Assembly: GCA_001464545.1 (NCBI GenBank) | Contig: LNFC01000021.1 | Coordinates: 116,419-180,418 of the forward strand | Direction of reading: 5' to 3' | Source of the DNA: Acidobacteria bacterium Ga0077551 | GTDB lineage: Bacteria > Pseudomonadota > Alphaproteobacteria > Caulobacterales > Hyphomonadaceae | Length of the DNA stretch: 64,000 bases | Part shown: piece after piece, positions 19,343 to 28,722 of the stretch | How the letters are laid out: the number at the start of each line of letters is the position of its first letter | Position numbering within the stretch: the first letter of the stretch is position 1 | Notes under the pieces: generated by a model | Database searches by the model: none | The model's input: the letters and a program-made list of their open reading frames with translations, nothing else | What the model was told of the DNA's origin: nothing | Position numbers and translations under genes: made by a program

Positions 19343-20854
19343 ATGAACCGCGTCATGACAAAACCTGACACAGACGTTCTCATCATCGGCGCCGGCCTTT
19401 CAGGCATCGGCGCTGCCGTGCATCTCCAGAAGCTGAGCCCGAAGAAGCGCTACAGGATCTACGAGGCGCGCAGCGCCATCGGTGGAACCTGGGACCTTTT
19501 CCGATACCCTGGAATCCGCTCGGACTCGGACATGCATACGCTGGGTTTTGACTTCAAACCGTGGACCGAGGCCAAGGCCATCGCGGACGGCCCGTCCATC
19601 CGGAAATATGTGAACGACACCGCCGACGAGTACGGCGTGCGCCAGCACATCCAGTTCGACACCAAGATCGTCGCCGCCAACTGGTCGAATGCGGACCAGG
19701 TGTGGAGCGTAACCAGCGAGAATGTGAAGACCGGCGAACGCAGCGTGATTACCGCCCGCTTCCTGTTCATGTGCGGCGGGTATTACCGCTATGACCAGGG
19801 CTACAAGCCGGAGTTTCCGGGCGAGGCGGCCTTCAAGGGACAGATCCTGCATCCGCAGCACTGGCCGGAGAGCCTCGACTATTCCGGCAAGAAGGTTGTC
19901 GTGATCGGCTCGGGCGCGACTGCCATGACGCTGGTGCCGGCGATGACCGACAAGGCCGCGCATGTGACGATGCTGCAGCGCTCGCCCACTTACGTTGTCT
20001 CGCGGCCTGCCGTGGACGGCGCAGCGAACTTCCTGCGCAAGATCCTGCCCGGCCAATGGGCCTACAATATCATCCGTTGGCGGAACGTCATGTTCCAGCA
20101 ATTCTTCTTCGGCCAGACCCGCAAGAACCCCGAGAAGGCGCGCGAGCGGCTGCTCGGCATGGTGCGCGACGAGCTGGGTCCGGACTATGACATCGCGAAA
20201 CACTTCACGCCGTCCTACAATCCCTGGGAGCAGCGCCTCTGCCTTGTTCCGGATGCGGACCTGTTCACGGCGCTGAAATCCGGCAAGGCGAGTGTCGAGA
20301 CCGACCATATCGAGCGGTTTACCGAAACGGGCATCCTGTTGAAGTCCGGCAAGGAACTGCCCGCCGACATCATCGTCACGGCGACCGGCCTGAACCTGAT
20401 CTTCATGAACGGCGTCAATGTCTCGATCGACGGCGCCAAGGTCGATCCGGGCAAGCTGCTGAACTACAAGGGCGTGATGCTGTCGAACGTGCCGAACATG
20501 GCGGTAACCTTCGGCTACACGAACGCGTCCTGGACGCTGAAGGCGGACCTGACGAGCGAGTATGTCTGCCGCCTCTTGAACCTGATGGACGAGAAAGGCG
20601 CGACTTCCGCGATGCCTTACCTCGCGCATTTCCCGAACCAGACCGAGCCGTTCGTGGACTTCTCGTCGGGCTACTTCCAGCGGGTTATGGACCAGTTCCC
20701 GCGCCAGCACACCGAGGCGCCGTGGAAGCTGCACCAGAACTATTTCACCGACCGCAAGAACCTGCGCGAGCTGCCGATTGAAGACGGCGTGATGCAGTTC
20801 AGCACGGCGGCGGAGAAGGCCGGGAGCAAGCCGGCCTTGCAGGCGGCCGAATAG
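19343..20854 (+). CDS. Flavin-dependent monooxygenase, Baeyer-Villiger type
   Basis: Probably inserts oxygen into ketones using FAD, NADPH and O2. The 503 residues contain the FAD Rossmann motif GAGLSGIG, the Baeyer-Villiger fingerprint F-x-G-x3-H-x3-W as FKGQILHPQHW (about 164-174) and the NADPH-binding VVIGSGATAMTL. The late ATAT-like motif appears as TATGLN. The substrate is unknown. Two starts are possible, 19343 and 19355; neither has a clear Shine-Dalgarno, and a perfect AT-rich inverted repeat occupies the site just upstream. No regulator gene adjoins it. Confidence 0.88.
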   Translation: MNRVMTKPDTDVLIIGAGLSGIGAAVHLQKLSPKKRYRIYEARSAIGGTWDLFRYPGIRSDSDMHTLGFDFKPWTEAKAIADGPSIRKYVNDTADEYGVRQHIQFDTKIVAANWSNADQVWSVTSENVKTGERSVITARFLFMCGGYYRYDQGYKPEFPGEAAFKGQILHPQHWPESLDYSGKKVVVIGSGATAMTLVPAMTDKAAHVTMLQRSPTYVVSRPAVDGAANFLRKILPGQWAYNIIRWRNVMFQQFFFGQTRKNPEKARERLLGMVRDELGPDYDIAKHFTPSYNPWEQRLCLVPDADLFTALKSGKASVETDHIERFTETGILLKSGKELPADIIVTATGLNLIFMNGVNVSIDGAKVDPGKLLNYKGVMLSNVPNMAVTFGYTNASWTLKADLTSEYVCRLLNLMDEKGATSAMPYLAHFPNQTEPFVDFSSGYFQRVMDQFPRQHTEAPWKLHQNYFTDRKNLRELPIEDGVMQFSTAAEKAGSKPALQAAE

Positions 20855-20890
20855 ATTTTCTTGCGGCCAGCCGAAAGGCACCCATCTAGT

Positions 20891-20915
20891 CCGGAATGGC
20901 ATTCGCCATTTCCGG
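20891..20915 (+). promoter_or_regulatory. Hairpin in the leader of the 53-residue protein
   Basis: CCGGAATGGC and GCCATTTCCGG pair with a single bulged base around a 4-base loop, ending right before the GGAGGG ribosome site of the small gene at 20928. It could control translation or act as a processing or termination element for the monooxygenase transcript. Confidence 0.4.
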
Positions 20916-20927
20916 ATGGAGGGACTG

Positions 20928-21089
20928 ATGTGGCTCTGGCTATTGTGGTGGTGCGTTGACGATCATATCGCCAAGGCCGCCGGCACGCCCGGTATCGGCG
21001 AACTTCCCATCTGGGTGCCGCTGATCCTGTCGCTGGCCTTCTCCTTCTCGCTGGACGGCGCCATCGACCGCGCCCGCAAAAAGGCCTGA
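20928..21089 (+). CDS. Small Trp-rich membrane protein, 53 residues
   Basis: A short open frame that I read as real because a strong GGAGGG site lies 3-8 bases before ATG 20928 and the product looks like a membrane peptide. It begins MWLWLLWWCVDDHIAK, has a hydrophobic helix IWVPLILSLAFSFSL in its second half and ends with the basic DRARKKA. It could be one helix preceded by an interfacial Trp-rich segment. I recognise no family. It sits between a monooxygenase gene and an opposing ABC exporter gene. Confidence 0.55.
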   Translation: MWLWLLWWCVDDHIAKAAGTPGIGELPIWVPLILSLAFSFSLDGAIDRARKKA

Positions 21090-21148
21090 GATCCAGATTT
21101 GTCGCATATTCTGGCGCTCAACCGGTGCGCATTTGAGCGGAATTTGCT

Positions 21149-22981
21149 CTAACGCTCCGTGAACTGAAGTTGGGCGAGGCGGGCGTAGAGGCCGCCTTTG
21201 GCGACCAGCGTGTCGTGCGTGCCTTCCTCGACGATCCGGCCGTGCTCCATCACGAGGATGCGGTCGGCTCGGCGCACGGTCGACAGGCGGTGCGCGATGA
21301 CGAGCGTCGTGCGGCCCGTCGCGGCATTCTCGATGGCGCGGCGTACGGCGGCTTCGCTCTCGGAATCGAGCGCGGACGTCGCCTCATCCAGCAGCAGCAC
21401 GGGCGCATCGCGCACCAGCGCGCGGGCGAGCGCGATGCGTTGGCGCTGGCCGCCGGACAGGCTGCGCCCCTTCTGGCCGAGCGGGGTTGCAAGGCCGTCC
21501 TTCTCGTCGAGAAAGCCCATGGCTTCGGCCATGCGGGCCGCCTGCTCGAGGATCGCATTGTCGGCGTCGTCACGTCCAAAGCGGATATTGTCGGCGGCGG
21601 TGCCGGTGAAGAGCGCGGACTCCTGCGGGGCATAGGCGAAGCGCCGGCGCCAGTCGCGCGGGTCGGCTTCGGTGGCGGCCACACCGTCGAGCCGTATGGC
21701 GCCGCCCTGCGGATCGAACAGGCGAAGCGCGAGGCGGAACACGGTCGTCTTGCCCGCGCCGCTGGGGCCGACCAGCGCGACGAACTCGCCGGGCTTCACT
21801 TCCAGCGAAAAATCTTCCAGCGCCGAGGCATCGTCCTCACCATAGTGGAAGTTTACGTGCTCGAACGAGAGTGCGCCCTTCCCTTCCGGCGGCATCGGTT
21901 TCGGGTGGGCCGGCGCGGCAATCTCCGGCGTCTCGCGGAGAACTTCGGCGGCCCGGTCCGCGGCGCCGGCCGCGCGCATCACTTCGCCGTAGACCTCGGC
22001 CAGCATGCCGAGGCCGGAGCCGGCATAGGCGGCGTACATCACCATCGTGGCGAGGTCGCCGAAACTCATCTCGCCGTTCGCGACTGAGCGGGCGCCGAGC
22101 CACAGCACGCCGGTGAACCCGCCGAACAGCAGAACGGACACGAGCACGATCATCAGCGCCCGCGCGCTGGTGCGCTTCATGGCGGCAGCGAAAGTAGCTT
22201 CGATGGACTCAGCGAACACCGAGAGCTGGCGATCCTCGCGGCCGTAGGCCTGGACAAGTTCGATGGCGTCCAGCGTCTCGGCGGCTTCGGCGCCGGCGTC
22301 GGCCAGGCGGGACTGGGCGCGGTTCGACATGTTCCGGATGATCCGGCCGATGCCCATGACGGGGAGGATCGCGACCGGCAGCATCGCCAGCAAGGTGAGC
22401 CCCAGCTGCCAGTTCACAGCGATCATCAGGCCGAGGGCACCGATGGTGGTGATCAGCGTCCGGGTCGCCAGCGAAGCGGAGGAGCCGAGAAAATTCTCGA
22501 TCAGCGTCACGTCCGCCGTCAGGCGGGAGACCGCCTCGCCGGAGCGCATTTTCGCGTGATAGGCGGGCGAGAGGCGCAGGAGATGGGCGTAAAGGTCGCG
22601 TCGCAGGTCTGCCGCGATGCGTTCACCAAAGCGAGAGACGAAGTAGAACCGGAAGGCGCCGAGCACCCCTGCCCCGACAGCCGCGGCGAAGACCCAGAGG
22701 AAGGCCTGGTCGATCAGCCGGAGCAGCGCGCCCGGGTCCGGTCCGGCGGCCTGGCCGGCATCAGCGGCGCGGCCCAGCAGCATCGGGATGGCGAGGCTGA
22801 CGGCGGCGGCGCCAATCAGGAAGACCAGCGCGACGCTGACCGTGATCCAGTGGCGGCGGACATAGGGCCAGAGAAGTGACAGCGGCTTCAGGCTGCGCCC
22901 CTTCGGACGGCTCAGCGCTTCTCCGCCTTCGGGCAGGGTTGTGCGGCGATCATCCGTGATCTGGGTGCCCGAATCGGCCAT
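21149..22981 (-). CDS. ABC exporter half-transporter, MsbA-like
   Basis: A 610-residue fused exporter subunit that would dimerise in the inner membrane. Six predicted helices lie in about residues 35-320, followed by an ATPase domain with Walker A GPSGAGKTT (Lys411), the LSGGQRQR signature, Walker B VLLLDEATSALD and the switch HRLS. MsbA-type lipid flipping is a guess from overall resemblance; drug or peptide export is possible. A downstream glycosyltransferase and ligase pair would suit a role with lipopolysaccharide. Divergent from rpmE. Confidence 0.88.
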   Translation of the reverse strand: MADSGTQITDDRRTTLPEGGEALSRPKGRSLKPLSLLWPYVRRHWITVSVALVFLIGAAAVSLAIPMLLGRAADAGQAAGPDPGALLRLIDQAFLWVFAAAVGAGVLGAFRFYFVSRFGERIAADLRRDLYAHLLRLSPAYHAKMRSGEAVSRLTADVTLIENFLGSSASLATRTLITTIGALGLMIAVNWQLGLTLLAMLPVAILPVMGIGRIIRNMSNRAQSRLADAGAEAAETLDAIELVQAYGREDRQLSVFAESIEATFAAAMKRTSARALMIVLVSVLLFGGFTGVLWLGARSVANGEMSFGDLATMVMYAAYAGSGLGMLAEVYGEVMRAAGAADRAAEVLRETPEIAAPAHPKPMPPEGKGALSFEHVNFHYGEDDASALEDFSLEVKPGEFVALVGPSGAGKTTVFRLALRLFDPQGGAIRLDGVAATEADPRDWRRRFAYAPQESALFTGTAADNIRFGRDDADNAILEQAARMAEAMGFLDEKDGLATPLGQKGRSLSGGQRQRIALARALVRDAPVLLLDEATSALDSESEAAVRRAIENAATGRTTLVIAHRLSTVRRADRILVMEHGRIVEEGTHDTLVAKGGLYARLAQLQFTER

Positions 22982-23101
22982 CTGGCAGCTCTACTCCCTT
23001 TTCGGGCCCGGTTCAGCCGCCGAATCCCTGCGGGCGCCTCTTGCGGCGCCTTGGCCTTTCACATATACGGCCCACTTCGATTTCAGGCTGAGACATGCCA
23101 G

Positions 23102-23115
23102 CGCACCCGGGTGCG
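23102..23115. promoter_or_regulatory. Perfect 14-bp palindrome upstream of rpmE
   Basis: CGCACCCGGGTGCG is fully self-complementary and lies 41 bases before the rpmE start, in the region shared with the ABC exporter gene. It is a candidate operator or transcript hairpin for ribosomal-protein control. Confidence 0.35.
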
Positions 23116-23156
23116 TCAACCCGGTTTGACCAGACTATAGGAAAGAGGCCAAGGCC

Positions 23157-23375
23157 ATGAAAAAAGAAGGCCATCCCGATTACCACTTCATCACGGTCGT
23201 GATGACGGACGGTTCGGAATACCAGACCAAGTCGACCTACGGCAAAGCCGGTGACCGCCTCGTGCTGGACATCGACCCGAAAGTGCACCCGGCCTGGACC
23301 GGCGGCGAAGGCAAGTCGCTCGACCGCGGCGGCCGCGTCTCGCGCTTCAAGGACAAGTTCAAAGGCTTCGTCTAG
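23157..23375 (+). CDS. rpmE: 50S ribosomal protein L31
   Basis: A 72-residue large-subunit ribosomal protein that sits at the central protuberance and helps bridge the subunits. It starts [19 protein letters not shown] and contains the STYGKAGD and [12 protein letters not shown] segments of the family. There is no Cys at all, so it is the zinc-free form, which is usual in alphaproteobacteria. AGAGG lies upstream of the ATG, and a strong bidirectional-looking terminator follows. Monocistronic. Confidence 0.93.
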   Translation: MKKEGHPDYHFITVVMTDGSEYQTKSTYGKAGDRLVLDIDPKVHPAWTGGEGKSLDRGGRVSRFKDKFKGFV

Positions 23376-23412
23376 GCGCTCCGGCGCTTCTGCGATGTGT
23401 CGCGTAAGGAAA

Positions 23413-23437
23413 GCCCCGGCCCATGGCCGGGGTTTTT
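23413..23437 (+). terminator. Terminator after rpmE
   Basis: CCCCGGCC and GGCCGGGG arms with a short CAT loop are followed by TTTTT. It also lies between the convergent ends of rpmE and the glycosyltransferase gene. Confidence 0.9.
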
Positions 23438-23441
23438 CTGT

Positions 23442-24245
23442 TCAGGCCCGGAGTTTCAGGGCGAGGCCGATGAACGGGACGGCGGCCTCCACGATCAGGC
23501 GTTCGAAAGGCCCGTGCGCAAACTTGCGGAAATAGCGCGCGAGGCTTTTGGCCTTGTGACCGGTGACGAAGGCGGAGGGCACGTCCGAGGTCGACCCGTA
23601 GTGCAGCGCGCCGGCGCCCGGCACGTAGAGGACGGCGCCGCCGGCCTCGAGGGCCCGGCGGCAGAGGTCCACGTCCTCGACATGGATGAAGTAGCCTTCG
23701 TCAAAGCCGCCGAGTGACTGGAAGTCTTTCGTCCGTATCAGGAAGAAGGCGCCCGAGATGGCGCCGACGCGGACAGGTTCCGGCGGCCGCGATTCGTGCT
23801 CCAGTGTCCAGCGGCTAAGGCCGAGCGCGCGGGCGAGCGTCAGCGTCTCGCGGCGGGCGCCGCGCTCCTCCCTGCCCTGCAGGTCAAAGATATGCCCGCC
23901 CGCGATGGCAGGAGAGGGCGCGCCGTCCAGCGCCGCGATCAGCGGGCGAAGCGCGCCGCGCTTGATGACGCAGTCCGGATTGATGACGAGGAGATGATCG
24001 CTCGCGGCAAGGCGCGCTGCGGCATTGACGCCGGCGCCGAAGCCGGGATTTGGCAAGCGCAGGATCTGCGCCTTGGGCGTTGCAGCCACAAAGGCGTCGA
24101 GCCAGGCCTCCGTACCCGGAGGATTTCCGTTGTCGGTGATGACGATGGCGGCCACATCGGGGTCGCTCTTCAGGGCGTACAGGCATTCCACCAGGCGCGG
24201 ACCGGTATGATAGGAAACGACGAGCGCCGTGACCGTCGCCGTCAT
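23442..24245 (-). CDS. Family 2 glycosyltransferase
   Basis: A 267-residue inverting GT-A enzyme of the rhamnosyltransferase-like GT2 group. It has ALVVSYHTG at the N-terminus, LPNPGFGAGVNAAARL and the metal-site motif INPDC in place of DXD, then GAFFLIRTKDFQSLGGFDE and the HVEDVDLCRRALEAG acceptor-side motif. It would add a sugar to a cell-envelope glycan at the inner face of the membrane. Its start overlaps the stop of the ligase-like gene by 4 bases (ATGA), so the two are translationally coupled. Confidence 0.88.
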   Translation of the reverse strand: MTATVTALVVSYHTGPRLVECLYALKSDPDVAAIVITDNGNPPGTEAWLDAFVAATPKAQILRLPNPGFGAGVNAAARLAASDHLLVINPDCVIKRGALRPLIAALDGAPSPAIAGGHIFDLQGREERGARRETLTLARALGLSRWTLEHESRPPEPVRVGAISGAFFLIRTKDFQSLGGFDEGYFIHVEDVDLCRRALEAGGAVLYVPGAGALHYGSTSDVPSAFVTGHKAKSLARYFRKFAHGPFERLIVEAAVPFIGLALKLRA

Positions 24246-25483
24246 GCGTCGGCCTCCCGCAAGGTGCGGTGCCAGAGGATGATGGCGGCGGCGGCGAGCG
24301 CGAGAGACGCCCAGAAGCCCTCGTTCCAGAGACTGTAGGAGAAACTGAAGATCACGGTGGCAGCGCCTGCGAGCCCGGCGATCGCCAGGCGGATCTCGGG
24401 CGGCAGGTCACCCGGCCTCGGCAGATGGAAGGCCAGCGCGACGAGGCTGAGCGCCGCGAGGACGGCGCCGGTCATGCCGGTCTCGGCCCAGATCTGCAGC
24501 GCCATGTTGTGTGGATGACCGGGCACGATGGGATAGGTGGTCCAGTAGTCCGGCAGCTGGGCGAGCCAGTCCGGGCGCGAAGCAAAGGTTTCCTTCCAGG
24601 TGCGCGTCGCGCCCATGCCATGCCCCGTGAACGGCGCTTCCGAGCTGCGCGCGATCACGGTTTCCCAGGACCAGAGGCGAGAGCGGAACGAGGCGGGCAG
24701 GCTCTGCGACACCGGGTCCAGCGCGCGGATCAGCCCGGCATACAACACGGGCGCCGCCGCGATGTATCCGGCGATTGCACCGAAGAGCCAGCGAAACCCC
24801 ATGCGCGGCAGCAGCACGATGAGGCCCATCGCGATTGCCATTCCCATGAGCGCATAGAGCGCGGAATCGGTGCCCAGCAGCACATAGGCCGCAACCGCGC
24901 CTGCGATCAGCAGGCCGGCCAGAACCATTCCGGCCACCTTCCATCTCAGCACCAGCAAGGGCAGCAGCAAAGTCAAGCCCAGCGCCAGCGTGTTGGCGCC
25001 GCGTCCAATATTCTGCGCACCTTCGGACAGGTCCTTGGCATCTTCTCCGTATACGGCGGAAAGCACGATTGCAGAAAGGTAGGGTGACGCGATCACCAAA
25101 GCGGCCTGCACGCCCAGCATTGTGGCCACGATGCCGGACGCCCAGGGGGCCGGCGCGGCCCGCAGGCTGGCGGCGATAGTCAAGGCTGACGTCAGCGCGA
25201 GGAGCACGGTCGAAAGGCTGCGTGCCTCAACCGAGAATGTGCCGTCAACCAGACTGCCCGACACGAGCTGCCGGTTGCCGGGCGACCAGACTTCGCTGAG
25301 CGCCGCCCAGGCGACAAAGGCAAAGCCGATATAGGCAAAACTCGCCGGCGGCATCCGCGGCCGGGCAAAGATCAAGGCGGCAAGCCCGGTCAGGCCTACA
25401 AGGGGCGCAAAGCCCTGCCCGCCCAGCACCGCCATCACGGGCCAGAGCACGAAGGCGGCAGCAAGAACAGGGCCGTAGTTCAT
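24242..25483 (-). CDS. O-antigen ligase/polymerase-family membrane protein
   Basis: A 413-residue polytopic inner-membrane protein with about ten to twelve helices and one long periplasmic loop near residues 255-330. The loop contains the WaaL/Wzy_C-like stretch GHGMGATRTWKET and, later, VPGHPHNMALQIWAETG, where His and Arg residues are usually needed for glycan ligation. It may join O-antigen to lipid A-core or polymerise a glycan. ATG 25483 is preferred over a GTG at 25492. It is coupled to the downstream glycosyltransferase. Confidence 0.82.
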   Translation of the reverse strand: MNYGPVLAAAFVLWPVMAVLGGQGFAPLVGLTGLAALIFARPRMPPASFAYIGFAFVAWAALSEVWSPGNRQLVSGSLVDGTFSVEARSLSTVLLALTSALTIAASLRAAPAPWASGIVATMLGVQAALVIASPYLSAIVLSAVYGEDAKDLSEGAQNIGRGANTLALGLTLLLPLLVLRWKVAGMVLAGLLIAGAVAAYVLLGTDSALYALMGMAIAMGLIVLLPRMGFRWLFGAIAGYIAAAPVLYAGLIRALDPVSQSLPASFRSRLWSWETVIARSSEAPFTGHGMGATRTWKETFASRPDWLAQLPDYWTTYPIVPGHPHNMALQIWAETGMTGAVLAALSLVALAFHLPRPGDLPPEIRLAIAGLAGAATVIFSFSYSLWNEGFWASLALAAAAIILWHRTLREADA

Positions 25484-25530
25484 TGCCCGCACTCTAATCG
25501 CCGCCCCCGCGCCTTGTCACCGTATGCGTA

Positions 25531-27513
25531 TCAGCGGGCCCGCTTGAGGTCCGGCGGCAGCGCTTCCTCGGCAAGGCTGACCAACGCCTCGTCCAGCGTG
25601 ACGATCTGCTGGCCGTTGGAGCCGAGCCGGCGCAGGGCCAGCTTGCGCTCTTCCGCTTCGCGGGCGCCGACGACCGCAATCACGGGCACCTTCTGCAAGG
25701 AGTGCTCGCGGACCTTGTAATTGATAGTCTCATTGCGCCGGTCGACCTCGACCCGGAGTCCGGCCTTGCGCAGTTCGGCGGCGACCTCGTCGGCATAGCT
25801 GCCTGCCGCATCGTCCGAAATCGCCGCGACAACCACCTGCACCGGCGCCAGCCAGATCGGGAAAGCCCCGGCAAATTCCTCGATCAGGATGCCGATGAAC
25901 CGCTCCATCGACCCGAGGATCGCGCGGTGCAGCATCACGGGGCGCTGCTTCGAGCCATCCGAAGCCGTATACTCCGCGCCCAGACGTTCCGGCAGCACAT
26001 AGTCGAGCTGCAGCGTACCGCACTGCCAGACACGTCCGATCGCGTCCGTCAGCTGGAACTCGAGCTTGGGACCGTAGAAGGCGCCCTCCCCCGGCTGCAG
26101 TTCGCAGGGAAGGCCAGCGGCATCGACGGCGGCTTTGAGGCCCTCTTCCGCCCGGTCCCATGTCGCGTCATCGCCGGCGCGTACGGCCGGCCGCGTTGAC
26201 AGTTTCACGGCGATCTTCTGGAATCCGAAGTCGCGGTAGACGCTTTCCAACAGGCGGCAGAAGCGGATCGACTCATCCACAATCTGGTCTTCGCGGCAGA
26301 AGATATGGGCGTCGTCCTGCGTGAACTGGCGCACCCGCATGATGCCGTGAATGGCGCCGTGCGGCTCGTTGCGGTGGCAGCATCCGAACTCGGCCAGGCG
26401 AAGCGGCAGGTCCCGGTAGGATTTCTGGCCCGACTTGAACACCTCGACATGCGCCGGGCAGTTCATCGGCTTCAACGCCATGAGCTTGGCATCTGCGGGC
26501 ACGGAGATTTCCACGCCCTCGTCGCCTTCCGGAATGAAGTCCGGCACGATGAACATGTTCTCGCGGTACTTGCCCCAGTGGCCGGACTTTTCCCACTGGC
26601 CTGAGTCCATCAGCTGCGGCGTCTTGATCTCTTCATAGCCCGACACATCGAGGCGCCGGCGCATGTAGGCTTCGATCTGGCGCCAGATCTGGAAGCCGTT
26701 CGGATGCCAGAAGACCGAGCCGGCGGCTGCCATGCCGTCGAGGTGGAACAAGTCGAGCTGCGCGCCCAGCTTGCGGTGGTCGCGCTTCTCCGCCTCTTCG
26801 AGGCGGTGGAGGTGTTCCTTCAGGTCCTTCTCGTTCGTCCAGGCCGTGCCGTAGACACGCTGGAGCATCTCGTTCTTCGAGTCGCCGCGCCAATAGGCGC
26901 CGGCGAGTTTCATCAACTTAAACGCCTTGGGCAGCTTGCCCGTGGAGGGCAGGTGCGGTCCGCGGCACAGGTCGCTCCACTGGTCGCTGTGAGCGTAGAG
27001 GGTGATGGCCTCGCCCGGCGGGATGATGTCGTCGATGATCTGCGCCTTGTAGGCCTCGCCGATCGCCTTGAAGTGGGCAATGGCGTCATCCTTGCTCCAG
27101 ACCTGCCGCTCAATCGGCAGGTCGCGGTCGACGATCTCGCGCATCTTCGCTTCGATCTTTTCGAAGTCGTCGGTCGAGAACGGCTCCTTGCGGGCGAAGT
27201 CGTAATAGAAGCCGTCATCGATGACGGGGCCGATCGTCACCTGTGTGCCGGGAAACAGTTCCTGCACGGCCTGGGCGAGGACGTGGGCGGCGTCATGACG
27301 GATCAGTTCGAGGCCGTCGGCATCCTTGTCCGTGACGATGGCGACCGTCGCATCGCCGTCGAGCGGGCGTTTCAGGTCGCGCAGTTCGCCGTTCACACGG
27401 GCGGCCAGCGCCTTCTTGGCGAGGGATTTGGAGATGCTCTCGGCGACATCCAGGGGCGAGGCCCCATCGGCGAATTCGCGCTTCGAACCATCGGGGAGCG
27501 TAACGTTGATCAT
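25531..27513 (-). CDS. thrS: Threonyl-tRNA synthetase
   Basis: Charges tRNA-Thr. The 660-residue enzyme has an N-terminal TGS domain ([14 protein letters not shown] onward), an editing domain ([13 protein letters not shown]; the [14 protein letters not shown] zinc-like region), a class II catalytic core with [10 protein letters not shown] and the motif 2 stretch [10 protein letters not shown], and a C-terminal anticodon-binding domain starting around WLAPVQVVV. The start at 27513 is set by the conserved first residues. A tRNA-Thr(CGU) gene, one of its substrates, lies in this window at 59.3 kb. Confidence 0.97.
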   Translation of the reverse strand: MINVTLPDGSKREFADGASPLDVAESISKSLAKKALAARVNGELRDLKRPLDGDATVAIVTDKDADGLELIRHDAAHVLAQAVQELFPGTQVTIGPVIDDGFYYDFARKEPFSTDDFEKIEAKMREIVDRDLPIERQVWSKDDAIAHFKAIGEAYKAQIIDDIIPPGEAITLYAHSDQWSDLCRGPHLPSTGKLPKAFKLMKLAGAYWRGDSKNEMLQRVYGTAWTNEKDLKEHLHRLEEAEKRDHRKLGAQLDLFHLDGMAAAGSVFWHPNGFQIWRQIEAYMRRRLDVSGYEEIKTPQLMDSGQWEKSGHWGKYRENMFIVPDFIPEGDEGVEISVPADAKLMALKPMNCPAHVEVFKSGQKSYRDLPLRLAEFGCCHRNEPHGAIHGIMRVRQFTQDDAHIFCREDQIVDESIRFCRLLESVYRDFGFQKIAVKLSTRPAVRAGDDATWDRAEEGLKAAVDAAGLPCELQPGEGAFYGPKLEFQLTDAIGRVWQCGTLQLDYVLPERLGAEYTASDGSKQRPVMLHRAILGSMERFIGILIEEFAGAFPIWLAPVQVVVAAISDDAAGSYADEVAAELRKAGLRVEVDRRNETINYKVREHSLQKVPVIAVVGAREAEERKLALRRLGSNGQQIVTLDEALVSLAEEALPPDLKRAR

Positions 27514-27780
27514 GGGTCTTCGTTTCTGTGACTGGCCGCACGCGGCGGCAGAATTCGGGAGATCCGGCAAAGGGTTCTGGCGCGGCCGTGCTTAATGCGG
27601 CTTTACCGGGATTCCCACCCTGTTTTCAGAGCAGTTGCCGGGGCGTGTCAGGAATTCAGCGGGTGCATGAAGGGGCGCGGGCAAGGGGCGCTTCAGGCAC
27701 CCTGGCGAGTTCGCGTGGTCAGACCGGTGAGGAAGCGGTTCGCGTTCATGGGCTGCATATGTCACGCCTCGGGATCGGTT

Positions 27781-28095
27781 TCAACCAGCCCCCCGCGAAC
27801 CGTCTCTGGGACCGGACGCCCAGTCCCCGTAGCGCCAGGGCTGCCAGAACGGAACGGAGGGTTTCGTGTCCGGCGCGGGGTCGTAGCCATGGCTGCCTCC
27901 CGGCCGGCACCGGATAAACCGGGCGAGCGCCATCCAGCCGCCGGGCCACCAGCCATGGCGGGCGACGCATTCGGCGCCGAATTCGCTGCAGGTCGGGGTG
28001 TGCTGGCAGCGCGCGCCGGCGAGCTGCAACAGCTGGCTGGGCCCGTGCTTGTAGACGGAGAGAAGGACGTAAGCGGTGCGGCGCCGCAAGCCCAT
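27781..28095 (-). CDS. yidD: YidD membrane-insertion efficiency factor
   Basis: A 104-residue member of the YidD family, small proteins that help the YidC insertase place proteins in the inner membrane. The family core is clear: YVLLSVYKHGPSQLLQL, then the Cys-rich CQHTPTCSEFGAECV and GWMALARFIRCRPGGSHGYDP. The C-terminus, after residue 75, is a Trp- and Gly-rich tail. The start lies one base after the stop of the NifU-like gene, so the two form one transcription unit. Confidence 0.9.
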   Translation of the reverse strand: MGLRRRTAYVLLSVYKHGPSQLLQLAGARCQHTPTCSEFGAECVARHGWWPGGWMALARFIRCRPGGSHGYDPAPDTKPSVPFWQPWRYGDWASGPRDGSRGAG

Positions 28096-28096
28096 C

Positions 28097-28540
28097 TCAG
28101 GCCGCGGCCCGGGCCGCCAGGGCCGCGTCGATCGCCGCCACGGCCGCCTCGAAGGCGAGCAACGTGGAGACGTGGCGCGGCGGATAATCAGCGACTGGCT
28201 CCAGATGGCGCAGTTCCCAGAACCGGCCTTCCGGCGGCGGGGCGCCGTCCTTCAACATGGCGCGCAGCGCATCGCGCGCCGCGCGGATTTCAGCAACCGT
28301 TGCGCCGATGGCGTGCTCGGCGAGGATCGACGTTGCCGCCTGCCCCAGCGCGCAGGCCTTGGGGTCCACCGCAATCCCGGTCACGCGCTCGCCGGCGGCG
28401 TCCAGCTTGATGTCCACGTTCACTGTGGAGCCGCAGACGCGCGACACTTTCAGGACCGAGCCTTCGGCATCCGGCAGGCGCCCGACATGCGGAATACCGC
28501 CGGCCAGTTCAAGGATACGGTTGTGATAGAGCTCGCTCAT
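28097..28540 (-). CDS. IscU/NifU-like iron-sulfur scaffold protein
   Basis: A 147-residue member of the IscU/NifU N-terminal family that would hold a nascent iron-sulfur cluster. It has two of the usual cluster Cys residues (SRVCGSTV and PKACALGQA). The third is missing, with EPVADYPPRHVSTLLAF in that region; as far as I recall, alphaproteobacterial relatives beside yidD share this, so it is probably not decay. Whether it carries a cluster is therefore uncertain. Directly coupled to yidD. Confidence 0.83.
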   Translation of the reverse strand: MSELYHNRILELAGGIPHVGRLPDAEGSVLKVSRVCGSTVNVDIKLDAAGERVTGIAVDPKACALGQAATSILAEHAIGATVAEIRAARDALRAMLKDGAPPPEGRFWELRHLEPVADYPPRHVSTLLAFEAAVAAIDAALAARAAA

Positions 28541-28582
28541 GCCCGCTTAGATGGCCCGCGCGGCGCCGCCCGGCAAGGGCGC

Positions 28583-28624
28583 CCAAAAAGGAGCCGCCGG
28601 GTGCCAGAAGGCAACAGGCGGCTC
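28583..28624 (-). terminator. Terminator after the ExoD-like gene (leftward)
   Basis: Reading leftward, GAGCCGCC and GGCGGCTC form an 8-bp stem closing an 18-base loop that can pair further inside, followed by CTTTTTGG. It separates the ExoD-like gene from the scaffold-yidD pair. Confidence 0.65.
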
Positions 28625-28722
28625 AGCAAGAGTGGGGTGTAGAAATGACCCGAAAGCCATCGCCCGGGGATGCCCGCCGTTTGCCGCCGGGTCAATTTAC
28701 GATTTCGCCACGTTGCAGCGCA

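Noticed and set aside
28097..28540. Missing third Cys in the scaffold protein as a sign of gene decay
   Set aside because: Relatives beside yidD appear to share the change, so it is more likely a subfamily feature.
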